From NCBI GenBank assembly GCA_037074705.1, contig CM073594.1, positions 74,696,509-74,760,508 of the forward strand: a DNA stretch of 64,000 nucleotides, in the 5' to 3' direction. A program made the translations under genes and the position numbers. The stretch comes from Zhengitettix transpicula. Taxonomy: Eukaryota > Arthropoda > Insecta > Orthoptera > Tetrigidae. The notes under the pieces were generated by a model, which worked only from the letters and a program-made list of their open reading frames with translations, had not been told where the DNA came from and did no database searches. Below are positions 35,886 through 48,414 of this stretch, piece by piece (positions within the stretch are counted from its first letter, which is position 1; every line of letters begins with the position of its first letter).

Positions 35886-38240
35886 GAATTTCAGATATTT
35901 TTTCATCACTAATTTTATACAAAATTTTGTATTATGTTACATGGGACAAACTAAACGTGCTTTTGAAACTAGATATGAAAGATAATAGAAAAATTAAAAA
36001 CCTTTAAATCACAACGTTTTCGCTGTACATAAATGAGAAGTCTATGAATTTTATTGGATTAATGGGAGATTTTAAACGTTGAACAAAATTTATTGAAACG
36101 TAATTTATCAGAAATTTTGTATATTAAAACCATTTTTAACCAAATAAATTCTCACAAGGATTCCTTAGAATTAATTATTGTTTATAATCCAATAATTTTT
36201 AACTTTTGGTATAATTTAATAAGGAAATTTATAAAATAATTTAATATAAAAGTGAAATTTAATTTTGTTAAAAATGTACTTTATGATTGGTGACATTTGT
36301 TATTAAATTGCATGAATGTTGAAACTTTCTGATTTGATTTTAAATATTAAATTAGAAGAATAAGAAGAATTATATACTGTAAATTTGTGATTTGAAATAT
36401 TGTGCCATACAAAATTGTTACCGTCGTAACGTAACAATCCTATTAAAACTCTTTATGAAAGTATGAAAACGTACTGATGCGTCGTTAAAGTGTTGAATAA
36501 AATATTTTTAAAAGTCTGAAACGTTCGTTAATTTCTATAATTACGACATGTAGTCGAAATATTTCAAATTGACTTAATAAAAATTTGATTGGAGACTATT
36601 TCAAATGATTTTATCCTCATTTGTTTCTTGTGGAAATGTAGAACGTGCTCTGCCTGGACGACTGTTCTACGTCAGTATTACGTCATTGTTCGGCAATGAA
36701 AAAAACATTCTGTCTTCTATGTTTTGTTGTCACGATTTACTTATCCTGTTTATAAAACGGATGAGTGTGGGATTCGAGTAGAAGAATTTTTTCTTTCATA
36801 GGCATTCTTGAAATAAAAAGAGGCTATGGAAATATTTTGCAGCGTAGAAATTATAGCCAATGAGATAAATCTGGAACGTGGGAGCGTAAGATTTGGGCAA
36901 GTTGCTACACAGTAGTTGGAGGCAATTAGTTAATTCTTGTGTTGCGACATTGCTTTTGTGTGTGCAACACGGGCGGACGGACCGACAGACAGACAGAGAG
37001 AGAGAATCTCTTTTGCAAAAGACTTGGCGTCTCTAATAGCCAGATGAACCTACGCCAGAATTCCCATCCACGGTCTTTAGAGTCCGATGAGCCGTTGCGA
37101 TATATAGAAGAAGACCTTCGTCCTTAAGGACATTGCCAAAAAATCCCTCGTCGATCCCTCCACCCCACGCTTTTATCACTTGAGGTGGAGAGAAATACAA
37201 TTAAATTATTTTCCAATATCCTACTCGGAGTCGTCCAAACCTCAGATGACGACCACCAATCACCATCCACTTCAATCTCTAGCCCTGTAATAAATGCCAC
37301 GGCCAAAGATCTCAAAAAGTATATCCTCCACATATTATTTTCCTTTCTCTTGTGGAAGATCTTCTCCGCCTCCATCAGGGCTGTAGGGGTCCAAATTATT
37401 GTCGGGAATTCCGTCTTGAGGTGATTGTGGTCGGAGGGGGATGCTTTCCTCCTTTCAACCCTCATCACTCTAACTGAATTAAAACGCGAGAGATTCTCCC
37501 CCACATTGACCTCCTTTCATCTCACTAATAACTTCCCCCACCTCTTATCTTTCTTTATTCAAATTATCATCACCACAAGAATAATAATTCCCCTTACCCT
37601 TCTTCGCCTTCTTTATATATCTCTTTTCCCCGGCTTCGTTCCACCCTTCTCAACGCTATCGTTTCTGTCCGAGCTGAGAAGTTATCTGTCCGCATTAGTC
37701 CGCCCCCCACCTTTTTATATTAAGAAAAAAACAGAGAAATCAAGAGGGGATGTTTATTTGAATGAATGGACTGATGGAAATGATTGGACGTTGCCAAGAG
37801 CAGTTTAAATACCATTATCTTCCCATCCGGGGATCGTCTTAGATAAAATACAAAAAAGAAATGCGGCTCCATCAACCGACCACCCCCTTAATTTTTCACC
37901 ATATAATAACTACACTTCACATTTTCTTCTGATTCCGACGGTTTGCATAAATTATAATAAAATATTCTGCATTATTCTGTAATGTTTTATGTATCACTGA
38001 TTGGAATTAAACGATGAATTGTCCACGGATAGAAGGGTGGTGTTTTTATTTGTAACAATTTTCAAAAGAACCGTGTTATTGTTTTACTGCAAGGTGACGT
38101 CATTATCGGTCATATCTAGCAAAAAAAAACAATTTCCTGAATTGAAAAATTATCTAATGGCCTTGAAATTATTATATTCATAGCTAAATTAGTAATAATG
38201 TAATAATTAAGAATGAAATTCTAATTTTTTCATAGATAAA
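35886..38240. other. Unassigned DNA
   Basis: A (GACA)/(GA) tract lies at ~36975-37005. 37.04-37.83 kb is C-rich with open frames on both strands, up to 127 codons. The frames resemble no family I know and may belong to an old retroelement. TGACGTCA occurs at 38095-38102. Confidence 0.35.
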
Positions 38241-38552
38241 CCTTAACGATTCGGCCTTACTCAGGACCCGCTTAAGATATTAATAAAGAGACCTTTTTAA
38301 TATTGTCATAGATCTAAATCTTACCCGGGGTGTTTTGCTGTAGAAAATGTTGTCGGCTTTCCAGCCGGGTAGAACAGCAACGATTTCAATGACCATGTTC
38401 CAGGCTAATAAGTGGGGTAAGATCGTGGGGATGATCGTCGAAACATTACACGATAATCGTTGTTCTACCTGAGAATTGGTTACTATTTTTAAAATAGCAT
38501 ACGTTTATTAATTAATACCTAAAGATGTCCTAATGTAATCAAGAAACGTAGT
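38241..38552. repeat. Hammerhead-like inverted pair 4 with nested hairpin
   Basis: Degenerate minus arm (38241-38275: GGGTCCTGAGTAAGG, CCGAATCGTT) and plus arm (38518-38552: CTAAAGATGTCCTAATGTAA, TCAAGAAACGTAGTG). Between them, at 38330-38475, lies a diverged hairpin-family unit. It has GCCGGGTAGAACAGCAACGAT facing AATCGTTGTTCTACCTGAG, with GATGATCGTCGAAACATTAC inside. Confidence 0.45.
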
Positions 38553-38982
38553 GTTTCTCTATTAAGAATATTTCATTCTGACATATTTGGCTATCAAAAT
38601 AGCAATTTAAAAAATATAGTTGATGTTAGAATATCTGTCTAATATAACGTGATTTTCTTTTTTAATTCTATCTATTTTTCTTCCTGTTAACTGCGCCTAT
38701 TGAACAGAAAGTGAGTGGAAAATCTTAGACCCAGGGATATAATTAGTTACGTGAGAGACATAGATTTAGGAAAACTGTTAATATTTGCATTAATACCAAA
38801 AAAAATTAGTATTGTATTACATTTCCATTACAAATTATAATCTCTTAATTCGTCTTGGTTAAGAATAGTGGAAAAGGCTAAGTCGGATGTGGTAGAATAT
38901 AAAACTACTGAGGCACTAAATGAAGAAAATGATTTTTCTTAGAGTAATACATCATATCTACCTTTACGACTCCACCACAGAG
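38553..38982. other. Unassigned AT-rich DNA
   Basis: Nothing recognised. Confidence 0.5.
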
Positions 38983-39054
38983 GATTCTGTGACGCAAAGG
39001 TAGCGCGTCTGCCTCCAGATTAAAAGGTAGCGTGGTCAAATAATGCTGTTGTAA
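38983..39054 (+). pseudogene. tRNA-Trp (CCA)-like pseudogene
   Basis: Follows a eukaryotic tRNA-Trp along its length. The acceptor start GATTCTG is followed by TGACGCAAAGGTAGCGCG (D arm, box A-like). Next comes the anticodon arm TCTGCCTCCAGATTAAAAGG with anticodon CCA. The T arm is degenerate: GTGGTCAAATAATG where GTGTTCGAATCACG is usual, so box B is damaged. The acceptor 3' strand no longer pairs. It is a decayed tRNA gene or the head of a tRNA-derived SINE. Confidence 0.7.
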
Positions 39055-39197
39055 AACGTTTTGGCAAAATGAAATTATTTATATTTACGTTATCACAAAG
39101 ATTGAATGCTTCAAGAATCACGGAAACGAACATATAATTAGATTAGGGGACTTTTGAAAATACCGTAACTTTGTCGTTGTAGAAAAAGAAGGTGCAT

Positions 39198-39292
39198 AGG
39201 ATAATCCTCATAGTGACAACTCCCCTCTTATAGCATAGGAAAGGAACTGAAAGGGGGGATGCCGAAAGGTAAAGCAAGGTAGTCAAGGGTTG
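39198..39292 (-). repeat. R500 fragment
   Basis: Only the 3'-terminal ~95 bp of R500 remains, recognised by CAACTCCCCTCTTATAGCAT and GCAAGGTAGTCAAGGGTT. Confidence 0.75.
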
Positions 39293-40176
39293 GAGATTTA
39301 ATTAAATTATAAGTATAGATTTGGGTATTCCAATGAACTGCGTAAATCGCAAAGAGCACTAATAATACTAACAAGTAAAGACTGCAGAGAGAAAAATTTG
39401 ATGAAACCATTTTAAAGAAAAGGATGGCCAGAAACATTTGTTTCCTGAATATCTGTACGCCTTCAGGAGTGCTCTCGTGCCGTATCTCTGAACGTTCCTC
39501 TTTCCATAGCGACGCTCAGTTCGAAAACTGTCAATGTATATTAGCTGATTTACTTAGTTTAGTTTTCTTTTTGACCATTTCCTCACAGTCACTTTCACTC
39601 AATAAACCAAATGCGTCTACTTTTCCTCTTTGATTTTTTTCTCGTATCTTTCCGTTTTTTCATTGAAATTTCATTTTATGGTATCCATTTTAATCAGCTT
39701 TCTTTTCTTATTGACGTTTTATGGCTCAAAATATCTAGTCTTACTTATCCTATTTTTTATCTTTCTGCGTTTTTTTTACATTTTTCACTGTTAATTTTTT
39801 AACGCAGGAAATTGCTGCATCCGATCAATAAGAGAACGTTCCCGTGCATGAAAATAATTATAATGTCAATACCTATTCGCATACTTGTGACAAGAATCAC
39901 TCCAGATGACATTACGTGTCTCCCCGCTAACTTACATATTCACAACAGCAGGCTGAATAAAAAAAAAGAGCGGTCATTAATTACGGACTGAACGAAGTTC
40001 TTCTAATTAGATAAAATAGCCAAATAATATAAAAATGAAAATATCACGCAACAACGTTTCTGTCGGCTTTCGACAACGTCGCATGATTATGCTGTTGTGC
40101 AATTCTTAGGGCTCTTGCGGTTTTAATCATATGGTGCGCCTTTAGTTATCGATTTGTTACAAAATATTTTTATAAC
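39293..40176. other. Unassigned DNA, one hammerhead-like variant
   Basis: 39.6-39.8 kb is T-rich. At 40049-40085 (minus) GACGTTGTCGAAAGCCGACA is followed by GAAACGTTG, a hairpin variant of the same motif group. No gene is seen. Confidence 0.4.
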
Positions 40177-40787
40177 TGTTGCCTAAATTACTGCCTGGAA
40201 GCATGGGAATGTGGCTTGCCGGGGTCGAGCAGCAGACACAAGACAATGGCGGGGTGGATTGGAAAATCCGCAAGTCCCGCAAGCAGGGTCAGGGTCGGCC
40301 AAGGAAGGGGTAGACGACCGGGAGGGTATGGCCCTAAAATAGATGGAAGTGGGTCACGTGTGCACAAGGACCAACCAGGAGAGAGGGATTTTAAGGAGGC
40401 AGAAAGAGAAGTCTGCGAACACGATGAGATGGATTTGAACCGTCGGTGAGAGTGGTCAGGGAGAGTTGATCCTGGAAGATTTTGTTTTTGCACGTGGGTC
40501 TCCGGTCGTCTTCTGCGAATGCTGATGAGAGAGAGGGTCGCCAACAAGAGTCGACCCTGTCCGAGCTGCAGACCTGGTAAGTCGCATTCCATGCTTCCGG
40601 GTATCGCGTCGGTTTGTCACGAGGAGAACCACGGTTAATCTTGAGAAAGGGAGGGGGTTACATGCATCCCTGGCAGGCTGGAGAGCTTTCGTTTTATATA
40701 AATTCTCATAAAATGAATTCTTGTTTTTATTAACTAAATGTGTATTTCCCTTTCCTGCAAGAACAATTCTTACAGGTGGCGCCCAAC
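40177..40787 (+). mobile_element. LTR with tRNA-Lys-like primer-binding site
   Basis: A ~600 bp GC-rich segment ends CAATTCTTACA, then GG, then TGGCGCCCAAC at 40777-40787. That is the first 11 bases of the TGGCGCCCAACGTGGGGC type of primer-binding site, complementary to the 3' end of tRNA-Lys. A TG...CA LTR from about 40177 (TGTTGCC) to 40774 (TTACA) is inferred. The start is the weaker boundary. No internal coding region follows, so it is a truncated element. Open frames inside the LTR are not gene candidates. Confidence 0.45.
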
Positions 40788-40833
40788 AAATCGCATATCA
40801 TTAGTTAATTTGACTTTAAGCTCACCACAATCA

Positions 40834-40870
40834 CCTGACGAAAAGTAACAAGAGTTTCAGAAACGTTGAG
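40834..40870 (+). repeat. Hammerhead-like motif, long-loop variant
   Basis: CACCTGACGAAAAGTAACAA, GAGTTTCA, GAAACGTTGAG. Sister of the copy at 8005-8040, with shared AATCACCTGAYGAAA context. Confidence 0.4.
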
Positions 40871-42440
40871 TAGTACTTATATCATAACTTCATTTAATCT
40901 GTTACTGGGTTATTTCAACGAATTAGTAAATTTTTAACTCCGACGTATTATATTTTAAATTTGACTAACTTATGCTTCAGTACTTTCCCATAACTTTCCC
41001 TTGAATGGCGAAAATCTTCATCGAGTCATCGTCAGTAGAAGACGACCAAAGAGTATAATTTATGCCTAGTCTCTGCCGTTGTACGAAGATAAAGGAAGGC
41101 GGTTTGTCTCTCTTGATGCGAGAGTGTTGTCAAATTTCGGTGTTTCCGTCTTTGTATTTATTTTTGTTTTTTCGATTTCCACTTGAAAGGCTTTGGAATG
41201 GGTGTTGGCAGGTTGAACAGTCACCCCCTTGTCTTCCTTCCTTCCTTCCTTCCATCCTTTCCCCTTAATTGCATCTGGTGGTCTTCTTGGAAGGGGCAAG
41301 AAACCACTTTGACGTGCCCTGCTTGATGTGGTTACAGGATCCTATATCGGAACTCTGCTAATATATTCGTCCTCCCTTCCCTGCCTCTCCCTCTCTGTGC
41401 GCCGATTTGCAAACTCAACTTGTGCTTCCTTGCCTCCACTACAGAGGCGAGGCTCGGGACATCAATAGAATATTGACAAGCAGACAAAAGCTTAAAGTGC
41501 ACCTTCTGCGACACGGCGGAGCACACAAGATCGAGGGCTTGTGTTTTCCCCTTTCACAGCGAGAGAAATGGTGAGAAATGGCGCCACTGCGAACGCCCCC
41601 GCACGAGCACTCGTGGAATAGCGTAATTGTTCTTGAACAATGAGAGAGCCTTAAAACTAACAATACAGACGGGGTTAATGAGAGTTGTATATACAACTGT
41701 GAGAATTGTCATCAAGGGAATGCGGTACCTTATTGGGTAAAGGGGGCCAATATAAAAATCATGATAAACAAAAAACTGGACAATTTTCGGAGACCAAAAT
41801 TCAGAGTACAGCTCTCTAGAGAAATTTAAGGCGGGATGAGTACACAGAAAATGATTTTTGGCGGATATGTTTTATTATATATTTTATAATAGACCAATAA
41901 ACCCTGTGCGTTTTTTAATCACATACTTAAATGTTTGCACTTTCAAATACCACACCATCACATTATTAAGCTGGGGCCTGCTAATGATAATTTTTCCCTA
42001 CAATGTGTCACGTGAATTAGCGGTTACACTATCAATGTACCTAACAGCAAAACTATACTGTAAATTTTTAAAAATAAAGTTAATCCATTTTTTTTAAAAA
42101 AAAAACTAATGAAAACAACAAGGATTGCAGAAACTAAATGACGAATTTTTTCAGTTCTTATTTTTTCCTGTTATCACTACTTATTTATTTATCTAATTAA
42201 AATAACACAGACGTTTTATATTTTAATTTCAAGAATATTTAACGTATCTCATAATTAAATAAGGGCAGAAAGTTTCAACCTCCGTAAATGCCAAACAATG
42301 GGTCTAGTAAAACGCAAAAATATCAAAATAATAAATACACAAACAAGAAAACAATAATGAAAAAAGTTCTGGCAGTTATAACATTATAAATCAATAAATG
42401 GTTTATTTAAATGTTAAAATTGTTTATTAACAAAAAAAAT
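40871..42440. other. Unassigned DNA
   Basis: No recognised gene or repeat. 41.2-41.6 kb is GC-richer, with a (CTTC)n tract at ~41236-41255. Confidence 0.4.
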
Positions 42441-42446
42441 TAAACA

Positions 42447-42570
42447 TGCCGATATTTCGTCATTGTTTTAGGACCATTTCGGTTGCAACGGCCAACCAAT
42501 TTTTTTTTTGTATAAATTATATATGGAATTATTCAACAAGATGAGGTGCTAAAAGAAGGTTGAAACGTAA
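42447..42570. repeat. Hammerhead-like inverted pair 5
   Basis: The minus arm (42447-42483) reads CCGAAATGGTCCTAAAACAA, TGACGAAATATCGG. The plus arm (42539-42570) reads GATGAGGTGCTAAAAGAAGG, TTGAAACGTAAC. The outer sequences TTTATTAACAAA and TTTGATAACAAACCATTTTC correspond to those of the 35.6 kb element. Confidence 0.5.
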
Positions 42571-43639
42571 CTGTATTCTTTTTGATAACAAACCATTTTC
42601 TGACCCAAGGACATTTAGTTATATGTAGCAATGTAAAATAGACCGTATAAAAACGACAACAGGAAATTAAATAGAAAAATACGTAGGTGAAAAAGGAACT
42701 AGAAAGAGAATAAAATCGATATCATACATATACCATTAGGGATTAAAATCGAACCTTAACCACACGGAGATTCACGGAATTAATCGCTGAGGCCTCGAAA
42801 ATGATTTATTAGAGGTTAATATGAGTTGTCTTCAAATTATTTTTAAATTAAATTCCAATTTCTAAGGTTTCTATGGGTGTCTTACCATCACCAGTGAGTT
42901 TTCCTTATTTAACATGGTTAATTATTAATTACAAACATGAGTTTAATGTTATTATAATAATGTCTTACTTATTCTGAACAGAATCTAACGTAGCCGTACG
43001 ATGACGTCATTGCGAATATTTACAAGGAAATGTTGGCACGAGTGATGTTTGGACACGGTAAAGATCAGTCGATAAATCAATCAAATCAAGGAAACTCTAC
43101 CGCTCTCAAGTTAATTACATTTACGAGATTTACCAACTTGTGATTTTCGCATTATTTTTCCTTTGTCGGTGTTTTTAAGGACTGAAGAGCCAATTAACCC
43201 TCCTGTTTAATTAAGAGACGAAGGGGGTTGTCGATTTATTTCCGATATTATTAAGTTCCTCTGATTGGAAACGGAAGCGGGAGAGAGTCTTGGGTGGAGA
43301 GCGCGTGCATAATACATGGAGGCACGTGGCTTCAATTCCCCGCTACCCTGTGTGATATATTTAGCGGGGCGGAAATTGCTCTGAACCACCACAGTCTCTC
43401 TCCCTCTCGAGACTTCACCTCCATCATCGTCGAGACGACTACGAGAAGGAGAACTCTCAGTCAAACACACGACGTTGACATCTGCCAAGGACCCGGCAGT
43501 GTCTACTAAAGGCTGATCGGATGCAATGGCTTGGGTGGTGAACTGTAAAGCGGGAGAGACAACGCGATGAAGAGGCGGGTTGGTGGAACTGAAAGGAGGA
43601 TTTGTGAATTGGCGGTAAATTTTCTAAACAAAACTGGGA
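42571..43639. other. Unassigned DNA
   Basis: 43.2-43.6 kb is less AT-rich with short frames on both strands. No family is recognised. TGACGTCA occurs at 43002-43009. Confidence 0.4.
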
Positions 43640-44850
43640 AAGTAACATATGTGAATGTGTACTAAAAAATAGGATTTATGAATTCGCTACAGAAATAAAG
43701 ACAAAAGAGTAATTGAAATGAAAAATTAGAAATGAAAAATTCACTACAAAAAATTGGTGAGAGTGAAGTAAAAAAATTAGGTACTAAGAATTAACTACAT
43801 AATGAGGAATAAAAGACGAACATAAATATTTTAAAAACTTTAGTCGGAAAATTTGTGAAACTGCAATAAAAAATTATAAATGAAGAATTAGATACAGAGA
43901 GAGGAATTAAGACGAAAACAAATATGAAAAACAGATGAAGAAACGTTTATAAAATTGAAATAAAAATTAAGAATGAATAATTCTAAACAGAACGCAAGAC
44001 AAAAAGTGGTATTCGGTCGAAAATGGTTACAAAACTTAGAAATTGGAGAAGAAAGAATTGTGAAGTATAAAATGAGGAATTAAAAATACGAAACAGATGA
44101 ATAGATAAAAAAAGAAATTAAGACAAAAAAATGTTTAAAACACAGGAAAGGAAAATTTTTGAGAGTGAAATAAAAAATTAGGAATTCAGAATTAAGATAC
44201 AGAAAGAGAAATTAAGAGTAAAATCAATTCTTAAAACATTGGAGAAGAAAGAATTGAGAAAACCACGCTAAAATATTACAAATGAAGGATTAGCTATAGA
44301 AAGTTTAAAAGAAAAATTAAGGCGAAAAGAATTGTATAATATAACTTGAGGACGAAATATTAAGGACGAGTAAATTCGCTACAGATTAAAAGACAAGAAG
44401 ACAAATTGAAACGAATAATAATGTTAAAAAACTAGATAAAGTATATTTGTGAAAGTGAAGTAAAAAATTATGAATAAATAAAGGAAGGAAGCCGAAATGA
44501 GAAATAAAGGCAAAAAATCTGGATGTGGAAGATTTGTGAAAGTTAAATGAACGTAGATTTCACTACACAGAGAGAGACAAAACGAGGACTTAAGACGAAA
44601 GGATACGTTAAAAATACCGGAGAAGAAATATTTGTGAAAGTTAATTAAAAAATTCGAAACGACGAATTCGCTACGTAAAGAAATACAAAGAGATAAACTG
44701 AGACGAAAATTATTTTCAGAATGAAGATTTATGAAAGTACGGTACAAAGTTAGTAATCAGAAATTATCTACAGAAAGAAATACAAAAGAGAAATGAAGAC
44801 AAAAACAATTGATGAAAAACTGCAGATACAGAATTAAATGTGTCACAGGA
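43640..44850. repeat. Degenerate ~98 bp purine-rich tandem array
   Basis: About 12 diverged units. The phrase TTTGTGAAAGTGAAGTAAAA or a variant recurs near 43652, 43758, 43850, 43950, 44055, 44159, 44255, 44350, 44448, 44533, 44631 and 44727. It is followed by AATTAGGAATGAAGAATT, GCTACAGAAAGA and AAATTAAGACGAAAA. The even spacing of ~85-105 bp shows an old satellite-like array. Confidence 0.7.
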
Positions 44851-46194
44851 TAAAAAGTGCAGAAAAACTGGAATGTGTAAACAAAATCTGTGTTTGATGA
44901 CGGAATCGATTCAACTGAATATCGCTCAGGCAACACGGCATAGAATAATAGACAAGATAGAAATTAAGTAAAACAAAAAAATTGTAAATCAACGAAGTTA
45001 TTGAGGAATTGATCTATGAAGTAAAGCGGAAACGACAGACAGAGGGAGAGAAATCTATCACTGAAAATAAAACGTTACTCAAGCAAGGTTCTCCAGTCGG
45101 CCAATGTAAATAACATCTCTGACCTGCAGAATAAAAGATTTCAATCTCAGCACAGAGAAAATGTTTACTCAGAAATAGAAACCGACGAGCTCATCCCTTG
45201 GCCGTGTGTTTACCAGATTCTCGAGAGTAAGGGAGCAAAAAAAATATACAAGAGATAAAGACACACAGACAGACATCATGCAGAGGGAAAGATGATTTAA
45301 GGGTGGAAAGGGGGGGGGATAAAAAAGTAATATAGCTTCAGTAAAAGCAAAGGCGCAACACGGGTTTATATATACACGTTTGTGAGTCTGTAGGAGAGTG
45401 AAGGCGGGGTTGGGGGAGTGAATAGATAACACAAACAGCGGAACGGAACGGAAATCGAGGGAAATAAATTAATTTCGAGTGGCAAAGGCAGAGAGAAAAC
45501 CCAAACCGAACCTCCCACGCGAATGTCCCGGGACTCGTAATTGATTCCCCAGGCTTTTCCCCCTTCTCTTCGTTCTCTATCCCAAAACAACACCAAAATA
45601 GAGGGAGAAAAAAGGGCACCCCTTCCCCCACCCCCTAAGTCCCTGGAAGGTAATACGTTTACAACATTCCGCTGAATAATTCAACCGACACAATCTCAGC
45701 GGAAGAGTTGGGACTTGAGTTCTGCTTGTGCTTTGTTTTTGTTTTGTTTTTATATATTGAAGGGGTTCGGGGTGCAGAAAAGAGGGTTAGGGGAGGACGA
45801 TATCTCATTCACAAAGTTATATATATTCACCTTTCAAACCCCAGACACACCCACAGCTTCTAGGACCTTTACCGTAATGTGTTTCAAAATTTACCTTCCA
45901 TCATAGAGAACCAAAAAAACCAGTTTCTATGAAACCTGTCTTAGGAACGAAATAGTTTTTACCCCAATAACTAGTTTGTTATCTTTGAGTCCTGCGCTTA
46001 TTTTTTTAGATTATCTCATCTACCAATGGCTGAAATAAATTGGGTTTTAGGGGTCTTTAGAGTTAATTGAATTACCTATCAGTATAACATTTGAATATCC
46101 TACCTTTTATCCCTTACTTGTCTACCTTTTGTTTCTTCACGTTCAAGGATTTCCACCCAAGGAATACTCTTTGTCGTTGATTGTCAGTCACGAA
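44851..46194. other. Unassigned DNA
   Basis: 45.2-45.65 kb is GC-richer, with G/C runs and overlapping frames on both strands. No family is recognised. Confidence 0.4.
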
Positions 46195-46690
46195 CTACCC
46201 TTCCTACTTATATTTCAAACTATTCAGGTACCCGCTGGTGCCCCGGTTGTCATAATTAACATCAGCGACATCCATAACCCCGATTTGACTCCAAAATGGT
46301 TGTTTTTCCTTTATTTTTATATAACGTGCATCCCACCTACCCCTAAAGGCGCTCCTCTTCCATGCCAAAAGAGGTTAAAATTATAAGAAACGTTATCTAC
46401 CTCATTAATCGACTAATATATCGACCGTTTTAATTTGTTTGAAAAATTCCCCGAGGGGTTAAACGGAAAATTGAATATTATAATTAAACCCAGTGACACC
46501 CACACCCCGGATTCGCTGTAATCTCGGTTGTTTTTGCGTTATTTTTATGTAAAGCCCCTGCACCCCCCCCCCCATGCCGAAAGGGATTGAAATTATACAA
46601 AACCAACTTCTGTAGAAACTCTATTAATTTCATTGACCCCGAAAATTATTTATCCGACGAAAATATCGTTATAGCACGTTTAAAAATTTA
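46195..46690 (-). repeat. T250 repeat, about two monomers
   Basis: Minus-strand match to T250. The plus strand shows ATAACCCCGATTTGACTCC, CCCCTAAAGGCGCTCC and CATGCC(A/G)AAAG.GGTT. A second unit has GTAATCTCGGTTGTTTTTGCG and a C run at 46565-46574. Confidence 0.65.
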
Positions 46691-48414
46691 CACAATCGTC
46701 CACCCCCGGCGGACGTGTCTTACCCCCACAGTGTTTGTTACCGGCTCGAAAGGAACACGAGTACGAAATTTAGTTAAATTAGCTCCACGGGTGTAGGTTT
46801 GAATGCTGAACATACACACACACACACACACACAAACAAACAGTCTGTTTTATTTATTAGAATATTGCGAGAAAAAAATCTGTTTTATTTATAAGAATAT
46901 TGCGAGGGAAAAATAAATCAATCAAATATGGTTCTGAAAAATATGAAAGGGGTGCAAATAGTCATTTTTGAATAGAATTATTTGTCGTTGTGTTGTTCCT
47001 TTATATTTATGCCTTTGTGTAAAATCGTATTCTATGATTTTCACAAAGTATCAAGCCCTTTGTTTTTCTCTCCACTCAATGTTTATATCAAGTACGGTGA
47101 TATGAAAGTGTATTAACGCCTTAGAACAGAAGAAGGAGAATAGAAAGTGAGTAAATATGCCTAATAAACGTTTCTTGTTTTACATTTTCGTGTCTGTCCT
47201 TCTTTCAAGGTATTCTCCTTCATGACGAAGGAAGCGGAGGTGTGGGGGAAAGGCGACGAATTGGAGTTTGTCTTTGTGACTGGACCAGGACTAACTTTGT
47301 AGGAGTGTATTTCCTCTTTAGGGAATTATCCCAGTTAAGCAGTGAAAGGGGGAGGGGCACACACAGAGAATGAGAGAGAAAGCCCCTTTGAAGAACAGAA
47401 GAAGAAGCCAAAAGCAAGAGAATGGATAGGAGGTATGGGAGGCACGGACAGGTAAAATGTCTGCCTTTGTAGAATAAACGCGACAAACAAAACAGTGACG
47501 GTAATTAATATTTAAATTGGGGTGGGGAAGAGGAATGTGAATTATGGCGGGGGTGACGGTGGCGGTTAATAGTTTATTTAAAGAGAATCGGGATGGGGAA
47601 AAAAGGAAGTCAAAATCGATATGCCACTGAAACTACCCCTGGCTAGCTCCATCAAAGAAGGAATAAGGTGACTAAGGTGACATGAATACAACATTAATTA
47701 ACCTGGCGACTGATAAAAAATATGGAATAGGATAAAAAAAACTTTAGTTCACTATTAGTACTTTATACCGCAGAAAGATAAACGTAATTAACCTGGAATT
47801 TCATTTTTTTCAGTAAAGGTGACAGATTCTCCACAATTTACCGCGTACCTAAATCACAATAACCTGAAAATAATATATAAATACTAAACCTTTTAAACAG
47901 AAACTCTATCATTTGGAGAAGAGCTAGTGGATGGGTTGATCTAAATATTTTACTTAAGCCAATTAACTCCAATTCGCCAATTCAAGAAACGTCGACGTGT
48001 CTAAGGAATGGAAAGGTAGTTGTTAACTTCAGGATCGTACAAAGAGAAACCTTCAGTGACATGAAACCCACATGTAAAATAAGAAACACATACACAAAGA
48101 GAAAAAAACTCAAAAGTAAGTGCAGATCTACGTTGAGGCTTCAGAAATGTAAATTGAGGATTAAATTAAAGGGGTGGTGATAAATGAAAGGAGAAAATAT
48201 ACAAAAACGTTAAAATCTGTAAATAAATTTTTTAATCATTATTGTGTTCTCATCCTTTACAAAAATAATATTAAATCATAGATTAGAATTTCATTAAGCG
48301 TAATTGTGACGTCATTATTTAGAAAACGATTAGCCCCAACCTGCATCTCTCTTTTGAATAAATAAACATAAACTGACACATGCATATACAATCTTCTAAT
48401 AGATAGGTTTTTTT
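46691..48414. other. Unassigned DNA
   Basis: A (CA)n microsatellite lies at 46814-46833. Two short direct repeats of TCTGTTTTATTTATWAGAAT lie at ~46842 and ~46878. TGACGTCA occurs at 48307-48314. No gene is seen. Confidence 0.4.

Noticed and set aside
37124..37504. 126-codon minus-strand frame
   Set aside because: The plus strand is also open across the region and no family is recognised. It may be an old retroelement relic but cannot be supported.
43640..44850. CRISPR array
   Set aside because: The repeats are degenerate, ~98 bp, with no constant short repeat and unique spacers, in a eukaryotic context.
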